DNA of 64,000 nucleotides, taken from NCBI GenBank assembly GCA_034620365.1, contig JAQGEQ010000363.1, positions 558,001 through 622,000 of the forward strand, in the 5' to 3' direction. The notes under the pieces were generated by a model. It was not told the origin of the DNA. It did no database searches and saw nothing but the letters and a program-made list of their open reading frames with translations. The position numbers and the translations under genes were made by a program. Shown in pieces: positions 49,154 to 61,647 of this stretch; the stretch's first letter is position 1, and every line of letters starts with the position of its first letter. The DNA comes from Pegea sp. RAD2-039 (Eukaryota; Chordata; Thaliacea; Salpida; Salpidae).

Positions 49154-50020
49154 CTACACGGAGTTGGTGAAGTATGGATGTTTAAGAGCTGCATCTGCAG
49201 TTAATCTTTCAGCAGGGTTACACACAAGTAATTTAGATATAAGATCGTGACCAGCTTGAGTCATATTTGGCAAAAGTGATGCCCAGTTAGGATTAGATGG
49301 GTATGTAGGAAAAGGTTTATACTTTGGCAGATTTTGAACACCAGGCCAAGTATGATTAGTTGGTGTTCCTAATAAACGAAATATGCATTTTAATTGGTCA
49401 TCTTCATCTTTACCAGAAAATAAAGGGACTCCCTTATTTGATATTTCAGCAAAAATGCAACCAGCACTCCAAGTATCAATAGTAGTTGTGTATTTTGTGG
49501 CTCCAAATAGTACATCAGGTGATCTGTACCATAATGAGACAACTTCAGATGCCAACCTACGGACAGGAACTCCTAAAGACCTTGCCATTCCAAAGTCAGC
49601 TATCTTTAACTCTCCATTTTTGCTAATTAACAAATTCTCAGGCTTCAAGTCACGATGTAAGATCCTTCTGCTATGACAAAACGCCAAACCTTTCATTAAC
49701 TGAATCATGAGCGAACGTGTAGTTGCAGGATCTATTGAATTTTTACAAGTTTCCAAATATTTACTCAAATCTTGCTCAAAAAACTTAAAAACTAAAACTA
49801 CTTCAGTTTTATTGTGAATTATATCATATAATTTGACGATATTCTCATGTTGCAGTTCTTTTAGGATAGAAACTTCACGCATAAGTGAACCTGGTACCCC
49901 CTCATCCTTAAGTTGAATTTCTTTCAAAGCTAATATTTCGCCAGTTTTTTGATTTTTAGCTTTGTAGACAGTTCCATAAGGTTCTTCGCCAATCTTTTTG
50001 ATTAATCTATATTTGTCCAT
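49154..50020 (-). CDS. CDK5-like: CDK5-like cyclin-dependent kinase, intronless copy 3 (288 aa)
   Basis: A complete frame MDKYRLIKKI to PYFTNSV. Lys33, [11 protein letters not shown] and LWYRSPDVLFG are present, and the alpha-C segment is PGSLMRE. Its activation segment GVPVRRLASEVV is closer to CDK5 than that of copy 1. Oddities: the ATP loop is GEEPYGTV, so the second glycine of GxGxxG is lost, although Tyr15 is retained; RPPD has become RSPD. The first third is strongly diverged from copy 1 while the last two thirds are nearly identical. It is intact and probably translated; reduced ATP binding is possible. It lies in the block-2-specific segment. Confidence 0.88.
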   Translation of the reverse strand: MDKYRLIKKIGEEPYGTVYKAKNQKTGEILALKEIQLKDEGVPGSLMREVSILKELQHENIVKLYDIIHNKTEVVLVFKFFEQDLSKYLETCKNSIDPATTRSLMIQLMKGLAFCHSRRILHRDLKPENLLISKNGELKIADFGMARSLGVPVRRLASEVVSLWYRSPDVLFGATKYTTTIDTWSAGCIFAEISNKGVPLFSGKDEDDQLKCIFRLLGTPTNHTWPGVQNLPKYKPFPTYPSNPNWASLLPNMTQAGHDLISKLLVCNPAERLTADAALKHPYFTNSV

Positions 50021-50224
50021 TCTGATATTGTCTGAGTAGGCGGAATTTTTAAAAATAATTTTCTAACTAAAGAGTTCTACAAAAAATCATATTATTCCTA
50101 CAACAAATCAGTCTAAGCAATAGCTTGAAAGATAAAATAAAGATTAAAATAGAAATAAAAGTAGTTAAAATTTCTCTTTATAAATCTTAGCTTAAAAACA
50201 TATTTTCACGCACTTATTACTTAT

Positions 50225-50600
50225 TATTAGTTGACAATTATTTGTTGCCAGGTCTTACTTCCATAGGCGAAGACGAATCAAGCCCTGGACCACCTATAAG
50301 TACAATTGCGTATGAGGATACTGGATATTATCTTTCGCCACCACCACTGTAGGACTGTTAGAGGTGTATGTTGGCCACCATACTATCCTCATACATGGTC
50401 AAGACTTTGATAAAAGTGGAAAGTAGCGTGAGCTGAACTCTATTCTGCTGCTGACTCACACAATTTAGTGTCCTGGAAATTAGTATCTTCGCCCGAAAGG
50501 TCGAGAAATTGAATCTTATGATGGCGGTGTTCGAGCCCACACCGAATGTAGTAGCAGCTGATCGCCTTGAACTCCAGTTTATCTCATCTCAACTTAATAT
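50225..50600. repeat. Unclassified repeat-like segment
   Basis: More GC-rich than its surroundings, with a B-box-like TGTTCGAGCCCAC at about 50528 on the plus strand and a LINE-end-like AADRLELQ just after it. I could not assign it to a family. Confidence 0.4.
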
Positions 50601-52089
50601 ATTAGAAATCTATCCTTCTGTTTCAACTTCTTAAATTATTTGAAATGTTGAACGGATCGAAAAAATCATATCAAAAAATTAGTAAAAAAACGATTTTGGC
50701 AATTGGTATAAAAAGCGAAATGTAGAAGTTACAAAATTTGAAACTTACTTTTGCAGATGTAAAAGTTTGAAAGAGTAGTTATAAAAAAGGAAAAAAAAAC
50801 AATACAACAATAAAATCGAGTTTATCAAACCTTAAAACTGTCATGAGAGTTAATATTAGTACAAAATATTTACACTTAAACTCAGCAATCAATCTCATAT
50901 GACAAGATTATACTTTCTGTTATCAGTATCATTATATCAAAAACAATCAAGCATAAATCTTAATTTTAAAAATAGATATTTTTAAACATTTGTAAGGTGC
51001 TTTCTCGTTGATAACTGGTAGCTCCATAACTTAAACTAATTGGTAAATATTTACGATTACTGCTATCTCAGTAGAAAGTTGATACAACTGTTTATATCTA
51101 AGAAGGCACATCCTATTTTACCATTCAATATTGTTAAATCAATGATTGCGAAAGCATATTAAAATCAACTTATCTTACATGTTGGAGTCCATTTATTACA
51201 AAAAAAACTTTTCCGCATTGAAAGGACATCTTAGTTGAATGAGTGAAGCACTTTTCAAATTAAAAGCATATGTACAATAAGCTCACACAAATTGCTTAAA
51301 ATGTTTTATTTTAAAAAAAGAAGTCTATTTTATGTACATTTGAAAGTGTACTGTATATTATTATTACTAAGCTATGTTTGTTTACCTAATTTTGTAAAAA
51401 AAGCTGTTAAACTGTTTCAAAGGTAATATAAGTGCAGGTTAGTATTGATTTATTAATAAAGATTTGGATTTACTACAATATATATTTAAATAATAAGATA
51501 AGTGCTGATACATTACAAATGTCACAGCAGCAGAACACAAGGTGGTATGACCAGAGATTCATTTATAGATTGATTACCATTATCAGAGATAAGGCAACGG
51601 TTGCTAAAGCACAACAATTTAAGAGTGAAAGAAGCCTTTCATATAGCAATGACACCTGAAGGTGCCCGGCAGAAAAATAATGCTTTGATGCCATCACATG
51701 GCTCAAAGCAACAGGAGAAACAGTAAATTCAATAAAACTTAAGGATGAGGACTAATCAAAAGTAGCGGCCATAAAGAGAGATTTAAATGTGGAAGTAGCA
51801 AGCCTCATGATTTTAGAAAATTTCGAGCTGGATCAAGCATATGTTTCAAATGTAGGGAATTTCTTAAGAGTTAGCCTATTAAAGACACCGAACAAAAAGA
51901 TAAAGTTGTTTGTTTATAGGGCCCTCTGTGTTGATAGGAAAGTCACAATAAAGAATGCATGATTTATGAGGTGCTTAAAAGGTTTCGTTCTACGTTTCCT
52001 TTTCTTTTTAATTTTCATTGAAGATTTCATCAGAAGACTAGTAACAGTAGATGATGTCAGCTATTATCTTGTAATCCTTCAAAACTTCA
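50601..52089. other. No gene recognised; repeat-like
   Basis: 50980-51310 resembles 17300-17660 (CDK/ING flank). 51432-51975 has broken reading frames and a moderately GC-rich texture suggestive of a decayed element, but no domain is recognisable. Confidence 0.4.
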
Positions 52090-52890
52090 AACTGCACTAC
52101 ACACTGTAGAAAACTGGTCTACGAATTGGCAGCTCAGAATCCGGCCCACAAAGTCTGAACTTATAACTTTTTCTCGTAAACCAGCTGTAAATTGCTCGAA
52201 CCAATACTCCATCAATAGATTTATTATTCAACGAGTATCTTCGGTTTCTAGACCTCGGCATGACTTTATCATCTGACTTTAAATGGAACAATTGTATTTC
52301 TAAAATCTTTGAAAAATAATCATCCTTGTCTACCTAATTATAAAGACCGTTAATTTAAAGGATCTAGACTTCTTTATCAATCTCGTCAAATTGTACGTAC
52401 GTCCAATTCTTGAATACAATGTCAGTGCATGGATGCCATATCAAGTTAGTGATACCAAAAAATCGAATCTATTCAGGCCACATTTACAAGATTAGGATGT
52501 ATGTAGGAAACATAATATTAAATATGATAGTTATAAACATCGTCTCAGCTTCTTCGATTTAGATACTTTGGAAATTCGACGAATTAAATACGACTAACTT
52601 TTATTTTTAAATTATTCACAATTTAGTTGACCTTAAATACGATGCTTTCTTTTCCATTAGTCCTTCCCTCAAGTTATATCAGCTCAGACTACACACATTA
52701 AATCTTAATAAGTCCATATCACCTGGTACATTAATCAGAGCAATTTTTTCCCATACCGCACAGTTAATACATGGAACCAGCTGCCATCAGACATTCCTAT
52801 ATCGAAGTCGCTCGCGTTGTTCAAGCAGAAGTTGAACCGTTATAATATTGCCAACATTGTCATTTGTAAACTGTGAATTTTTCCTTCTTT
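52090..52890 (+). mobile_element. LINE fragment, related to that at 5111-5905
   Basis: The plus strand encodes in broken frames NWQLRIRPTKSELITFSRK (end of the RT core), LYVRPILEYNVSAW and FFDLDTLEIRRIKYD, ending with the same KLNRYNIANIVICKL-type C-terminus. It is longer at the 5' end than the copy at 5111-5905 and has many stops. Confidence 0.85.
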
Positions 52891-53060
52891 TTTTTTATTA
52901 TTATTATAATTTTATGTAATTGTTCACTTTTATATGCTTTGAGGACTACTGAAATGCCATTTATTACATCTTCCTCTTTCTATATTTCTAAATTCATAAA
53001 TGTTATTTGTACAAATTAACTTAACATATTTTAGCAGTAATTGATATCTATTAAACAGAA

Positions 53061-53538
53061 AAAAATTTAAAATACTAAGACAAAAGAAAATTGTATAAGC
53101 TTAATTATATTACAGTTAATAATTCGCCTTGCAAAAAGCCATAAATTATCTGCATTTAAAAACAAGAATTAATTTCATCTAGCTTTCATTGATTGAGCTT
53201 AATTCTCGAAAATCGATTTTAACAGTTTTCAGATGAGTTTAAACTTAAAATATCTTTCTTATGTTTTAAGCTGATGGCTGAAGTGATGTTTTCAAAGAAT
53301 AAAAATAACATTCTAATTTTGTCAAATTATTTTATTTATTAATTTATATAATTTGCTATTTGCTCACATCTACACTAGAATAGTTTTCCAAAGCTAGATT
53401 TTAACCAACTATGACACTAATGATGTCATAATGCCAGTTTTTAGTCGATGGGTGAATATAACAATTATTATAAAATATTTTTCACTTGATTTAATGAGCT
53501 AACTGCGTTCTTTGTATAAAGCCGAAATTCAAGTTATC
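53061..53538. other. Upstream part of micro-exon gene copy 2
   Basis: Matches 29085-29554 of block 1. Confidence 0.6.
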
Positions 53539-56500
53539 ATGGAAAAAACTATTGAAGTAATTTGATTTTTGTAATCTATTATCAGTTTTAATCTTTAGAA
53601 TGCTTAGTGTAGTATTAAGTAAAACTTTTTATAAGTATTTTAAGCAAACGAAGAGTTTAAACATTTAGTTGCTTAGACTTACGTTGTAAAAACCAGTTTT
53701 TGGTTCGCTGGCGTCAGTTCTGCTTTAGACTTTTCGGTGGCAGAAAAGTTGTATTAAGTCAAATAGAATCATTTCTTACAAAAATCTAATCCATTTGTTG
53801 ATTGAGCAGATTAATGAAACTGTCAATGTTATGTCATCTATATCGTTTTTATGCTACAGCTGAAATAAGAGCATAACTTCCTTTATCGTAAAATTATTAG
53901 TAAAAAGTAGTAATAAAATATATTGATTGCTGGTAATTGCTAAATTTATTAATTTTTATTAGATTAGTGAGTTTATACTTATAAACATTTTAAAACAAAG
54001 TTTGATTTTATAGAAAAACTACTAATATTTAAGTATTAAAATACTGTGAGCTTTTGCCGAATAATAAAGTTAATAGTTTTAAATAAACCAGCTTTTGTTT
54101 GAATTAATAAGTGATAAGAACTTATTTAATTTTAAAAGTACCTTAAAAAGTATTAATAAGATAATTAATTATCATATATTAATTGACTAAATTTAAATCT
54201 TTCTAAGGTTTCAAGAACTGATTCTGTTGAATTTGTTGAAAAAAGCATTTTCAGCTCTAAAGGAGAAACAGGACTTCCTTATCTTTCTAAAGTAAAGAAA
54301 GTTTGAACTTTTCTGAACTTAATTTTTGAAGTGTTGATTTAATTTTGTTAATCTTTAACTATTCCAACTACATGTTCAAATTAAATATAGAATTTAATTT
54401 AATTTTCAAAAATTGCAAATTTAACTTAATTATTGTTTTATTTATTTTCAAGGAACCAATTTCAAAAGTAAACGAGAAACAAAGTTGTTCATCTACAAAC
54501 GCTTCAGATATACTCCAAGTATGTAGAAATTGAAACATTTGATTTGAGCTATTAGGTACTTTTTACAAATCTAATAAAAGTTTTAGGGAATTATTTTAAA
54601 AGCCAAATACCCAAATAACAATTTCGAAGAAATCTAAAAAAAAACTCAAATAGAAACATCTTTCTATAAACTAAAACTTCAAACAAATGTTTTATTTATC
54701 TAAATATTACTTAATGATTTTTACAAATAATAAACTATCTACTTATTGATCTAAAAATCATTAAAATTTTACTTGATCTCTAAAAAAGTTCAAAATAATA
54801 ATAATAATTTGAAATCAAACTTTGTAGGAGTTCATTAATCAACTATCTAATGATGTAATCAATAACAACACTTTGACTTGTAGCAAGGTAAGTTTTTTAA
54901 TTAGTAGATTGAATAAAGAGAATGCTTCTTCTCAAAGTACTTTTAGTAACACCAAGAAATAATTTTTAATTTTATATAAGGATCCTGAAACTACTGTAAC
55001 TGCAACTGATGGAAAGCTTGAATTGAATCCAAATGTTAGAAGTCCTGACTTATCCAACGTTGTAAGAGTTTTAGATATTTTTGTTAACTCTATAATATAA
55101 TAGAGTTAGAAAACAAAGAATATTTCATTTGTAAATTAACTTAGCAATCTAACTTTCGAAAATAAATAATCTTTAAAATCTAATTTAAAAACAATTTAAA
55201 AGTTTGTTGAAGTAGAATTTTAGGTTAGAATTTATTAGATGTAAAATTAAAACCAAACTTTTACAGCGATCTGATTCTAGTGTTGATGACGTCATTGAGT
55301 CTTTTGGGGATGTAAGTTGGTTTTAAACATCGAAAGAAAGAAATCTCAAAAACTTATTTTTATCTATTTCTTTTCAAGGGAGGTGTTATTGGTAAAACTG
55401 GGAGTGATAAAAGATCGGTTTTGAACTTTTCAGAAGATACTAAAGCTTCTGATTGTTGTGAGGTATTCAAGTTTGTAATTCTCTATTTTTATTATTCAAC
55501 CTTTTATGTGATTTGTTAAATAAACAACTAACTTTGAAGATGATGATATTAAAAATTCATATTTAACATCTAAAATCAGTATTCAGAAAAGTTATCGATT
55601 ATATTACAATATTAAATAAAAATATTCTTATTTATTTTCAAGAAAACCGGATTTGTTTCAAATGGATCTGTTATTAAGAGTTCTGCATCTGAAAATACTC
55701 CTGATATTTCTGAGGTAAAAAGTAACTGAAATAAATGTTCATAGTTTTCAATTGCTTTATGCATTTCTTTTGAAAGTTGTTTTGTCAATGTTATGACAGC
55801 TATAAATCTCAAGTGAAAATTTTTAAAGAATCTGATAACAAACATGGTCACAAAGATCATTAAAAACATTGAATCATTTGTTAGTTCATTTTATTTTGAT
55901 ACAAAAAAGATAAGCTGCTCCATTTGTTCGATTCAAAACTGATTAAAACCATAATTATCTGATACAAAAAGGAAAATAACAAAATAATAAATAAATAATT
56001 AAGAAATTTCTTCAGAATTAATTTATCAATGTTGTAAACAATTTTATCAATTTGTATTTTTTCATTTTTTCTGATATTTCAAATTAGAAATATTTGGTTG
56101 CAAATTTACTTTAAAATTGATTTAACGATCTAACTTATCTCACTTTTACACTCTTTAATACTTATAGACTGTTCCTTTTGGTTTTGATTCTGATGTATCT
56201 AATCAAGATGCCCCAACAATTGAAGATGTGAGTGTTGCATCTTTTTCCTTAACAGTTTAATAAAATTATTTTGTTTTACTTATGCAAATATGATTTTAAG
56301 TTTTAATGCTTTTGCAAATCAATATTTATTATTACAAAATCTTAAAATATTTTTGCAACGATTTCATTATTAATTTAAAATATCTTCAGTATCTAAAAAC
56401 TGATATTTGGAAAGATCTTTCTGCCGAGAAGAAATTACATAGAGACAAATTGAATGTAAGATTTCTAACTTATTTGTACATTTATTTCTTATACTAATTT

Positions 56501-59500
56501 TTTAGATTCAAATAAACTATCTTAAAATAACTTTTCAGAAACAAACTAAATTTAAGATAAATAAACCAACTTAAAGCTAAGCAGTTATTAAATTTCAGAA
56601 ACCAACTACAAAAACTTCAGAAGAACTTTTGGATGAAGAAACAGCAAAAATGGTGGAGGTACTCCATCATATAGTTCATATTTAGCTACGCAAATTATTT
56701 ATATCTCATATTTATCAGTTTAAAACAAACTAACTTGAAGCTAATCACTATTTTGTTAATATATTTAACTATTAATCTTTAAAACTAGGAGCTTTTGAGT
56801 GATGATATCTTCAATTCTGAGCAAAATAGATTGATAGAGAAAGAAAAAGAGAAGAAGGAAAAGATGAAGGAGCAGTGTTTGCTTGAATATGAAGCCAAAC
56901 ACAAAAGAGTAACTTTTTTCAAATAAATTGTTGTTGTATAAGCCTCTTTAGTTTGTTTTAAAAGTTCTGTAAATTATTGAAACATTTGGAGATTTAAACC
57001 TCCTTTTATCTTTTAATGTTTAGTTTTCTAATTTACAAAACTTTTAGGTGGTTTTTACTGACCCAATAGTGATTGGGAGGACGGAGCCTATCTTGGTTCT
57101 GAAATCACTATTGAAGAAGAAGGATCCAGCTAAAGTAAGACATCAAATTGTTGAACAACAAACTTAATGAGAATTAATTTTCAAAAACCTTTTGTAGGTA
57201 TCACAAGTTACATCTTATAGTGATAAAAAGTTTGAGCTGATATCGGATGTAAGCTGATTTAGAAACTGTTATTTATCACAATTTATCATTTGTAAATTAT
57301 TTAATTTAGTTGTTTGATGATTTTTTGAATAAATTATCAAAATTGTTTTAACATTATTTCTAAACACTCAGAATCACATTTAAATCATATTAATTTTAAC
57401 ACAGGATGATTTTAATGATGAAGAGTTTTTGGAAGAAATAGATTTGTTATTAAAGAAAATGTCTGAAACTAAAGTCAGTATTAAAAATAAAAATCAAAAC
57501 TTTTAGAAATTGAAATATTAGTGAATAAACATTCATTTTATTGTTCAAGTTCTGACGGAAGTTATTTATTATAGAAAGAATCTGACTTACAGCTCTAAAA
57601 CATTTTTTTAATTTTACAAACTAAAAACTTAAATTAATAAAATAAGCTTTTGGCGATTAATATATTTAATACATTTGAATAAACCAGCTTTCTGCTTGAA
57701 AGTTAAAAGTGATACAAACAAACCTTATTTTAAAAGTACCCTAGAAATTATTAAGAAAATAAGTAATTATCTTATATTAATTGACAAATTTAAATTCTTC
57801 TTAAGGTTTCAAGAACTGATTCTGTTGAAGTTGTTGAAAAAACTACTTTCAGCTCTAAAGGAGAAACAGGACTCCCTGATCTTTCTAAGGTGAAGAAAGT
57901 TTGAAACTTTTTTGAACTTAATTTTCAAGTATTGACTTAATTTTGTTAATCTCTAACTATTCCAACTACATTTTCGAAATAAGTAAAGAATTTAATTTAA
58001 TTCTCAAAAATTGCACATTTAACTTAATTATTGTTTATTTATTTTCAAGGAACCAATTTCAAAAGCAAACGAGAAACAAAGTTGTTCATCTACAAACGCT
58101 TCAGATATACTCCAAGTATGTAGAAATTGAAACATTTGATTTGAGCTATTAGCTACTTTTTACAATTCTTTTCAAAGTTTTAGACAATTATTTTAAAAAA
58201 TAAATGCTACAAATAATAATATCGAAGAAATTTATCAAAATCTCACGTAAACACATCTTTCAGAAAACTAAAACTTCAAACAAATGTTTTATTTATCTAA
58301 ATATAACTTAATGATTGTTACAAATGATAAACTATCAACTAGTTGATCTAAAATCATTGAAATTCTACTTAATTTTTATCAAAAGTTAAAATTAATTATA
58401 ATTGGAAATCAAACATTTCAGGAATTCATTAATCAACCATCTAGTGATGTAATCATTAACAACACTTTGACTTGTAGCAAGGTAAGTTTTCTTAGTTAGT
58501 AGATTAAATAGAGAAAATGCTTCTGCTCAAAGTACTTTCAGTAACACCAAAAATAACTTTTTAATTTTTAATAAGGAGCCTGAAGCTACTGTAACTGCAA
58601 CTGATGGAAAGCTTGAATTGAGTCCAAAAGTTAGAAGTCCTGACTTATCCAACGTTGTAAGAGTTTTAGATATTTTTGTAAACTTTACGAAATGTGATAG
58701 TATAAGAAAACAAAGAATATTTAGTTCTGAAATTAGCTGAGCAATCTAACTTGTTTCTAGCTTAAAATAAACATTTTAAAAAATCTAATTTAGAGGCAAT
58801 TTAAAAGTTTGTTGAAGTAGAATTTTAGGTAGAATTTATTAGATGTAAATTTAAAAACAAACTTTTACAGCGATCTGATTCCAATGTTGATGACGTATTG
58901 AGTCTTTTGGGGATGTAAGTTGGTTTTAAACATCGAAAGAATTAAATTTCTAAAACTTAATTTTGTCTATTTCTTTTCAAGGGAGGTGTTATTGGTAAAA
59001 GTGGGAGTGATAAAAGATCGGTTTTGAACTTTTCAGAAGATACTAAAGCTTCTGATTGTTGTGAGGTATTCAAGTTTGTAATTCTCTATTTTTATTCTTC
59101 ATTATTTTATGTGATTTGTTAAATAAACCACTAACTTTGAAGATGATGATATTAAACATTAATATTTAACATCTAAAATAAGTATTCAGAAATGTTATCG
59201 ATTATATTAGAATATTTAATAAAAAGATTCTTATTTATTTTCAAGAAAACCGGTTTTGTTTCAAATGGATCTGTTATTAGGAGTTCTGCATCTGAAAATA
59301 CTCCTGATATTTCTGATGAAAAAGAAACTGAAACAAATGTTCATAGTTTTCAATTGCTTTATGCATTTCTTTTAAAAGTTTTCTATCCATATTATGATAG
59401 CCACAACTCTCAAGTGAAATTTTTTAAAGAAGTTTATTAACCAACTTGATCAAAAAAATCATTTTTAACTTTGAATAATTTTATTTTATTTTAACGATGC

Positions 59501-61647
59501 ATAATTTTGATACAAAAGTAATAAACTCTTTTGCTTGACCACAATAAAACATTTATAAATCTTAAATATCTGGTCTCGCATAATTGCTATTTTTAAACTA
59601 TTATCCTAAAGCTACCAATTTTTCAAAACGTTATATATTAATAACAATAACTGTTTCGTATTTTCAAGGAACTAAAACCAATCGCAAATGAGAATTTATA
59701 TAAAATACAGGATACTTTGAATGATCAAGAGTTTAAAGAAAATCCTAATTTGTTATTACAGAAGGATTCTGAACATATGGTCAGTATTTAAAAACATATA
59801 TAAATAAAAGGTTTAGTAAATAAAATATTATTATATAAACATCTATTTTATTGCTCAAGAGCTGACTGACGTTATCTATTACAGCAAGAAGTTGTTTTGA
59901 CACCAAACATTTACAGAAAAAAGCTGTCTTCACTTCCCATATCGAAGGTGAAAATTAATATTGTTTACTTTGTGATAAACCTTCAATCATAAAACTTGTC
60001 AAGATTAAGTTAATTACAAACTACCAAAAATTAATCATTGAATTCTATCTGCTATTGACTTACAAAACTTAAACAAATCTTTTAACATATTTAAATTTTA
60101 TCAAATATTTATCTCGTTGTTACTGCATTGTAATAATTTGCTATTTATGTTCCATATATTTGTATTTCTTGATATACTTTATTCAATATTTTTTTATACA
60201 ACAATAGGTACCCAAAGTTCAAAACTGCTTTCTGGAAAATCCAAAGTTGAAAGCAAACAAACTAGAAGGAAAAATCACAGATGATAATGAGAATGTGAGA
60301 TTTAGAGCTTTTTATATTAAGTTTTGAAACAATATTAATTAAAAGTTGTTTTCCAAATTTATTTAGTCAATTGATTAATTAAATGATTAAAAATGTTTTT
60401 ACTCTATAATAAAATATAAGGTGATCTTACAAAGTTTAATTTTGTATACTAATTTTTTATCGAAAAATTGTTTCGCTTTAAATTTGAGATTCTAAAATTA
60501 AAATGTCTATTTCAACAGATTATTGAAGACACAATAATACAACATCCAAATATGATTATATCTGAGAATTACAACAAATTGGTAGATTTTCTTTTGCATG
60601 CTTTTAAATAAAATTTCAAATTTGATGTTTAACATTTTTCTCAAACTAAGTTTTTGCAAACAGCTAAACTAAAAAGTCCAATTTTAAGGCATTTATGAAA
60701 TTATTATTATTTTTAGGGTTTTCTTAGACCCAATTACAGCTTGGTTTTACCTGAAATTAAAGATTCAACCAAGGTAAGTGATGTGATTACAAAACTTTTA
60801 TGTCAGTTTGGAAATCATGATGATATTATCTATTTTTTTAATTAAGGTTACAAGCAAATATAATGATAACGACTTTTTGGCCAATGAAATAAAACCAAAG
60901 AAAAAGAGTAAAATCAGAAAAGTAAATTATATTTTCAAATTGCTAAGATCACATACAATAATAAATAATAGATTTTTTTCCTTGTTTTTTTATAAATTGA
61001 CATATTCTATATTATATATAATTATATTCTATGTTTTTCTATGAATGGAATTCTAATATTAACTTTTTTAATAGTTTTTTAGAAACCTTCTGGGTTTAGA
61101 TAAGAATAAAGTTGTAGCTCTGGTAAGTTCAAAAAGCTTATATTTTAAATATTTATTTTAAAATCTTTAAACCAAACCATCAAACTCTGTTGATAATAGT
61201 TAATTTGGATTCAGTTTTATTAAGAGTCTAGCTAAGTAGTTTTGGTTATAATTGAATATAAATTTTTAATAAATATCAAACTAAGTAATTTATTACAAAA
61301 GCTTTAAATACTTTTATATAAGTTAAAAATTAAATGGTTTTAAAAACATTACAGACTCAAAAGGACCTTGAAATTGAAGAGGTAACAATTAAATAAGAAA
61401 ATATATAAGCAACAGTTTCTTAAATTACACTTTTTGAGATATTTTCTTTTATTTATACTTTTTTTTTCATAGAAAATTAAAGTACCGAAAAAACCGTCAT
61501 TAAACATTTTCAAGTGCTTCCAGTTTATGAGTAAGTTAACATGTTATTTATTTTCTTCTTTTAATGAGTTATTATAAATGAAATACTTTATTTATGTTTT
61601 GTTAATAAAAATCAAAAATGTTTTCTTATTTAGAAAAGAAGTTCTAA
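53539..61647 (+). pseudogene. Micro-exon gene copy 2, probably damaged
   Basis: Every exon of the block 1 gene has a counterpart, for example 54208-54291, 54453-54518, 54828-54887, 54981-55061, 55267-55311, 55379-55462, 55643-55714, 56168-56227, 56789-56908, then the second cassette from 57806, and exons 25-32 from 60208 to 61647. Two lesions are visible in the second cassette: exon 20 (58871-58914) is 44 nt instead of 45, and the donor of exon 22 (59317) has changed from GAGGTAAAA to GATGAAAAA. Because neighbouring exons are all phase 0, skipping exons 20 and 22 would restore an open frame, so the gene could still be expressed. Exons 25-32 are identical to block 1. Confidence 0.75.

Larger units (their letters stand above)
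47386..53060. other. About 5.7 kb present in block 2 but absent from block 1
   Basis: Homology to block 1 stops near TATAAACTTG at 47385 and resumes around 53055-53090. The extra DNA holds the third CDK5-like gene with its flanks, copies of the flanking sequence seen at 17300-17660, a LINE fragment and undetermined repeat-like DNA (47390-48150). A minus-strand frame at 47764-47552 is not recognisable as a protein. No clean target-site duplication or terminal repeat is visible. Confidence 0.75.

Noticed and set aside
50515..50545. Possible tRNA gene because of a B-box-like TTCGAGCC
   Set aside because: I could not fold a cloverleaf with an acceptor stem and anticodon loop around it.
51432..51659. 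Possible gag-like or transposase frame
   Set aside because: Only a short open stretch with no zinc knuckle or catalytic motif; neighbouring frames are full of stops.
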